This document shows positions 4,220-5,631 of a stretch of DNA of 5,631 bases, in pieces. Numbering within the stretch: the stretch's first letter is position 1; each line of letters starts with the position of its first letter. Below the pieces are notes generated by a model. That model was not told where the DNA came from. It saw nothing but the letters and a program-made list of their open reading frames with translations, and made no database searches. A program made the translations under genes and the position numbers. Origin of the DNA: Pseudohongiella sp. (lineage in GTDB: Bacteria; Pseudomonadota; Gammaproteobacteria; Pseudomonadales; Pseudohongiellaceae); NCBI GenBank assembly GCA_030652635.1, contig JAUSPW010000129.1:1-5631 (forward strand). Direction: 5' to 3'.

Positions 4220-5631
4220 TTATTCTTGATCAAAACGATCAGCATTCATCACTTTTGTCCACGCGGCCACAAAGTCATTAACAAACTTTTGTTTGGCATC
4301 GCTCTGCGCATACACTTCTGCAATTGCACGCAGCTGCGAGTTGGACCCAAAAATCAGATCCACACGAGTGGCTGTCCACTTTGTGTCGCCCGACGTGCGG
4401 TCTCGGCCTTCAAACACATAAGCATCGGCGTCTGCTGGTTTCCAGACCGTATTCAAATCAACCAGGTTGACAAAAAAGTCATTGGTCAACTGGCCTGGTG
4501 ATTTGGTAAACACACCATGCATGGATTGTTTGTAGTTGGCGCCAAGCACCCGCAAACCTCCGACCAACACAGTCATTTCAGGCGCACTCAATTGCAGTAA
4601 TTGCGCCTTATCAACCAGCATTTCCTCGTCAGAGACTGTGAACGCAGTGCGTCGGTAATTGCGGAATCCGTCGGCCTCAGGTTTGAGTGGATCAAACGAC
4701 TCCACGTCGGTCAGTCCTTGGGTGGTGTCCGTGCGCCCTGGCACAAACGACACACCCACCGGCTGTCCTGCATCGCTGGCGGCTTTTTCAATGGCGGCGC
4801 AACCACCCAGTATTATCAGGTCTGCCATCGAAACCTTTTTGTTACCGGTTTGTGCGCTATTAAACGCGCTCTGAATGTTTTCCAGGGTGTTCAGGACCTT
4901 GGCCAATTGATCAGGCTGATTAACATCCCAGTCCTTTTGTGGCGCAAGACGGATGCGGGCACCATTGGCACCACCACGCATATCAGACCCACGGAAGGTA
5001 GAGGCTGACGACCATGCGGTATACACCAGCTCCGATACTGTCAGACCACTCGCAAGTATCTTGGTTTTTAAATCAGCAATATCGTCGGCATTGACCAGTT
5101 CGTGATCAAGGGCCGGCACGGGATCTTGCCAGATCAAGTCCTCTGCTGGCACTTCCGGCCCCAGGTATCGAGACTTTGGCCCCATATCGCGATGGGTCAG
5201 TTTGAACCATGCGCGCGCAAACGCGTCTGCGAACTCATCAGGATTCTTGTGAAAGTGTTCAGAAATTTTGCGGTACTCAGGATCTTCACGCATGGCCATA
5301 TCAGCGGTGGTCATCATGATGCCCACTTTGATAGAAGGATCTTCTGCGTCAGGCGCATGATCTTTCTCGGCCAGTTTGATTGGGGCCCATTGCTGTGCGC
5401 CCGCCGGGCTCTTGCTCAACTCCCAGTCATAACCGAGCAGCACGTCAAAGTAACTCATGTCCCATTTTGTAGGCGTTGGCGTCCAAGCACCGTCCACGCC
5501 ACTGGTAATCGTATCGCGACCTTTGCCACTTTTATATGTGCTTATCCAGCCCAGGCCCATGTTCTCTGTAGGTGCAGCCTCAGGCTCTGGTCCTACATGC
5601 GCCGGATCACCGGCACCATGGGCTTTACCGA
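4220..5631 (-). CDS. katG: Catalase-peroxidase KatG, C-terminal two thirds (5' end beyond the window)
   Basis: The frame is open to the right edge and gives 469 complete residues, starting at GKAHGAGDPAHVGPEPEAAP, just two or three residues after the axial haem histidine of GGHTFGK. KatG breaks down hydrogen peroxide as catalase and as broad peroxidase, in the cytosol in most bacteria. Visible family landmarks include NMGLGWISTYKSGKGRDTITSG (the TSG serine corresponds to M. tuberculosis Ser315), SPAGAQQWAP, HRDMGPKSRYLGPEVP and WQDPVPA. In the non-haem C-terminal domain there are FRGSDMRGGANGARIRLAP, DLIILGGCAAIEKAA, MTVLVGGLRVLGANY, LTNDFFVNL and the closing FVNDFVAAWTKVMNADRFDQE. The C-terminal domain is complete and no frameshift is seen. 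The distal catalytic Arg, Trp and His and the Trp-Tyr-Met adduct residues lie upstream and cannot be checked. The Met at 5558-5560 is internal. Confidence 0.97.
   Translation of the reverse strand, partial: GKAHGAGDPAHVGPEPEAAPTENMGLGWISTYKSGKGRDTITSGVDGAWTPTPTKWDMSYFDVLLGYDWELSKSPAGAQQWAPIKLAEKDHAPDAEDPSIKVGIMMTTADMAMREDPEYRKISEHFHKNPDEFADAFARAWFKLTHRDMGPKSRYLGPEVPAEDLIWQDPVPALDHELVNADDIADLKTKILASGLTVSELVYTAWSSASTFRGSDMRGGANGARIRLAPQKDWDVNQPDQLAKVLNTLENIQSAFNSAQTGNKKVSMADLIILGGCAAIEKAASDAGQPVGVSFVPGRTDTTQGLTDVESFDPLKPEADGFRNYRRTAFTVSDEEMLVDKAQLLQLSAPEMTVLVGGLRVLGANYKQSMHGVFTKSPGQLTNDFFVNLVDLNTVWKPADADAYVFEGRDRTSGDTKWTATRVDLIFGSNSQLRAIAEVYAQSDAKQKFVNDFVAAWTKVMNADRFDQE

Noticed and set aside
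4601..5008. Plus-strand open frames inside the katG region
   Set aside because: They are antisense to a fully conserved KatG sequence and have no recognisable motifs or ribosome binding site.
5558..5560. ATG as the real start of a short catalase-peroxidase
   Set aside because: The same frame continues to the window edge with conserved KatG residues (HGAG, VGPEPEAAP), so this Met is internal.

Overview
The window looks like a chromosomal segment of a gammaproteobacterium, possibly marine or environmental. This rests on the mixture of protein families (DUF2164, DUF6435/Lacal_2735-like, a PepSY-type membrane protein, a Crp/Fnr regulator with a GRIT-type wing, KatG) and on ordinary Shine-Dalgarno sites. 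Genus cannot be read from the sequence. Both ends cut through genes.

Layout, left to right. Positions 1-1573 hold a minus-strand operon that reads toward the left edge. It starts with a secreted YbhB/YbcL-type PEBP protein, continues with a Tat-exported gluconate 2-dehydrogenase subunit 3-like protein, and ends with a GMC flavoprotein of which only the first 85 codons are present. The last two genes overlap by 11 bases. Directly upstream (1610 to about 1789) lies a decayed limonene-1,2-epoxide-hydrolase-like gene. It carries two in-frame stops and an internal deletion that joins the front and back of the fold, and it was probably once the first gene of the same cluster.

Positions 1828-2415 hold two small conserved genes of unknown function, transcribed divergently: a DUF6435-like 57-residue protein on minus and a DUF2164 protein on plus. 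Their shared 159-base intergenic region contains an imperfect inverted repeat enclosing two direct repeats, and a 10-base palindrome.

Positions 2456-3052 hold a minus-strand protein with a transmembrane helix at each end and a PepSY-like extracytoplasmic part. To its right is an unlisted 34-residue, lysine-rich small protein on minus (3190-3294) with a near-perfect ribosome binding site. It is divergent from a Crp/Fnr-family regulator on plus (3418-4149). The space between these two contains a perfect 8-base inverted repeat, a candidate operator.

Positions 4220-5631 hold the C-terminal two thirds of the catalase-peroxidase gene katG on minus. It converges on the regulator gene, with a GC-rich hairpin between them.

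Functional themes are export-linked redox chemistry (GMC dehydrogenase with its Tat-borne partner) and peroxide defence (KatG). The regulator could control the small basic protein or itself. Nothing in the sequence shows that it controls katG. No RNA genes, insertion sequences or CRISPR arrays were seen. The best candidates for new biology are the basic small protein, the structured intergenic repeats, and the decayed epoxide hydrolase at the head of the oxidoreductase operon.
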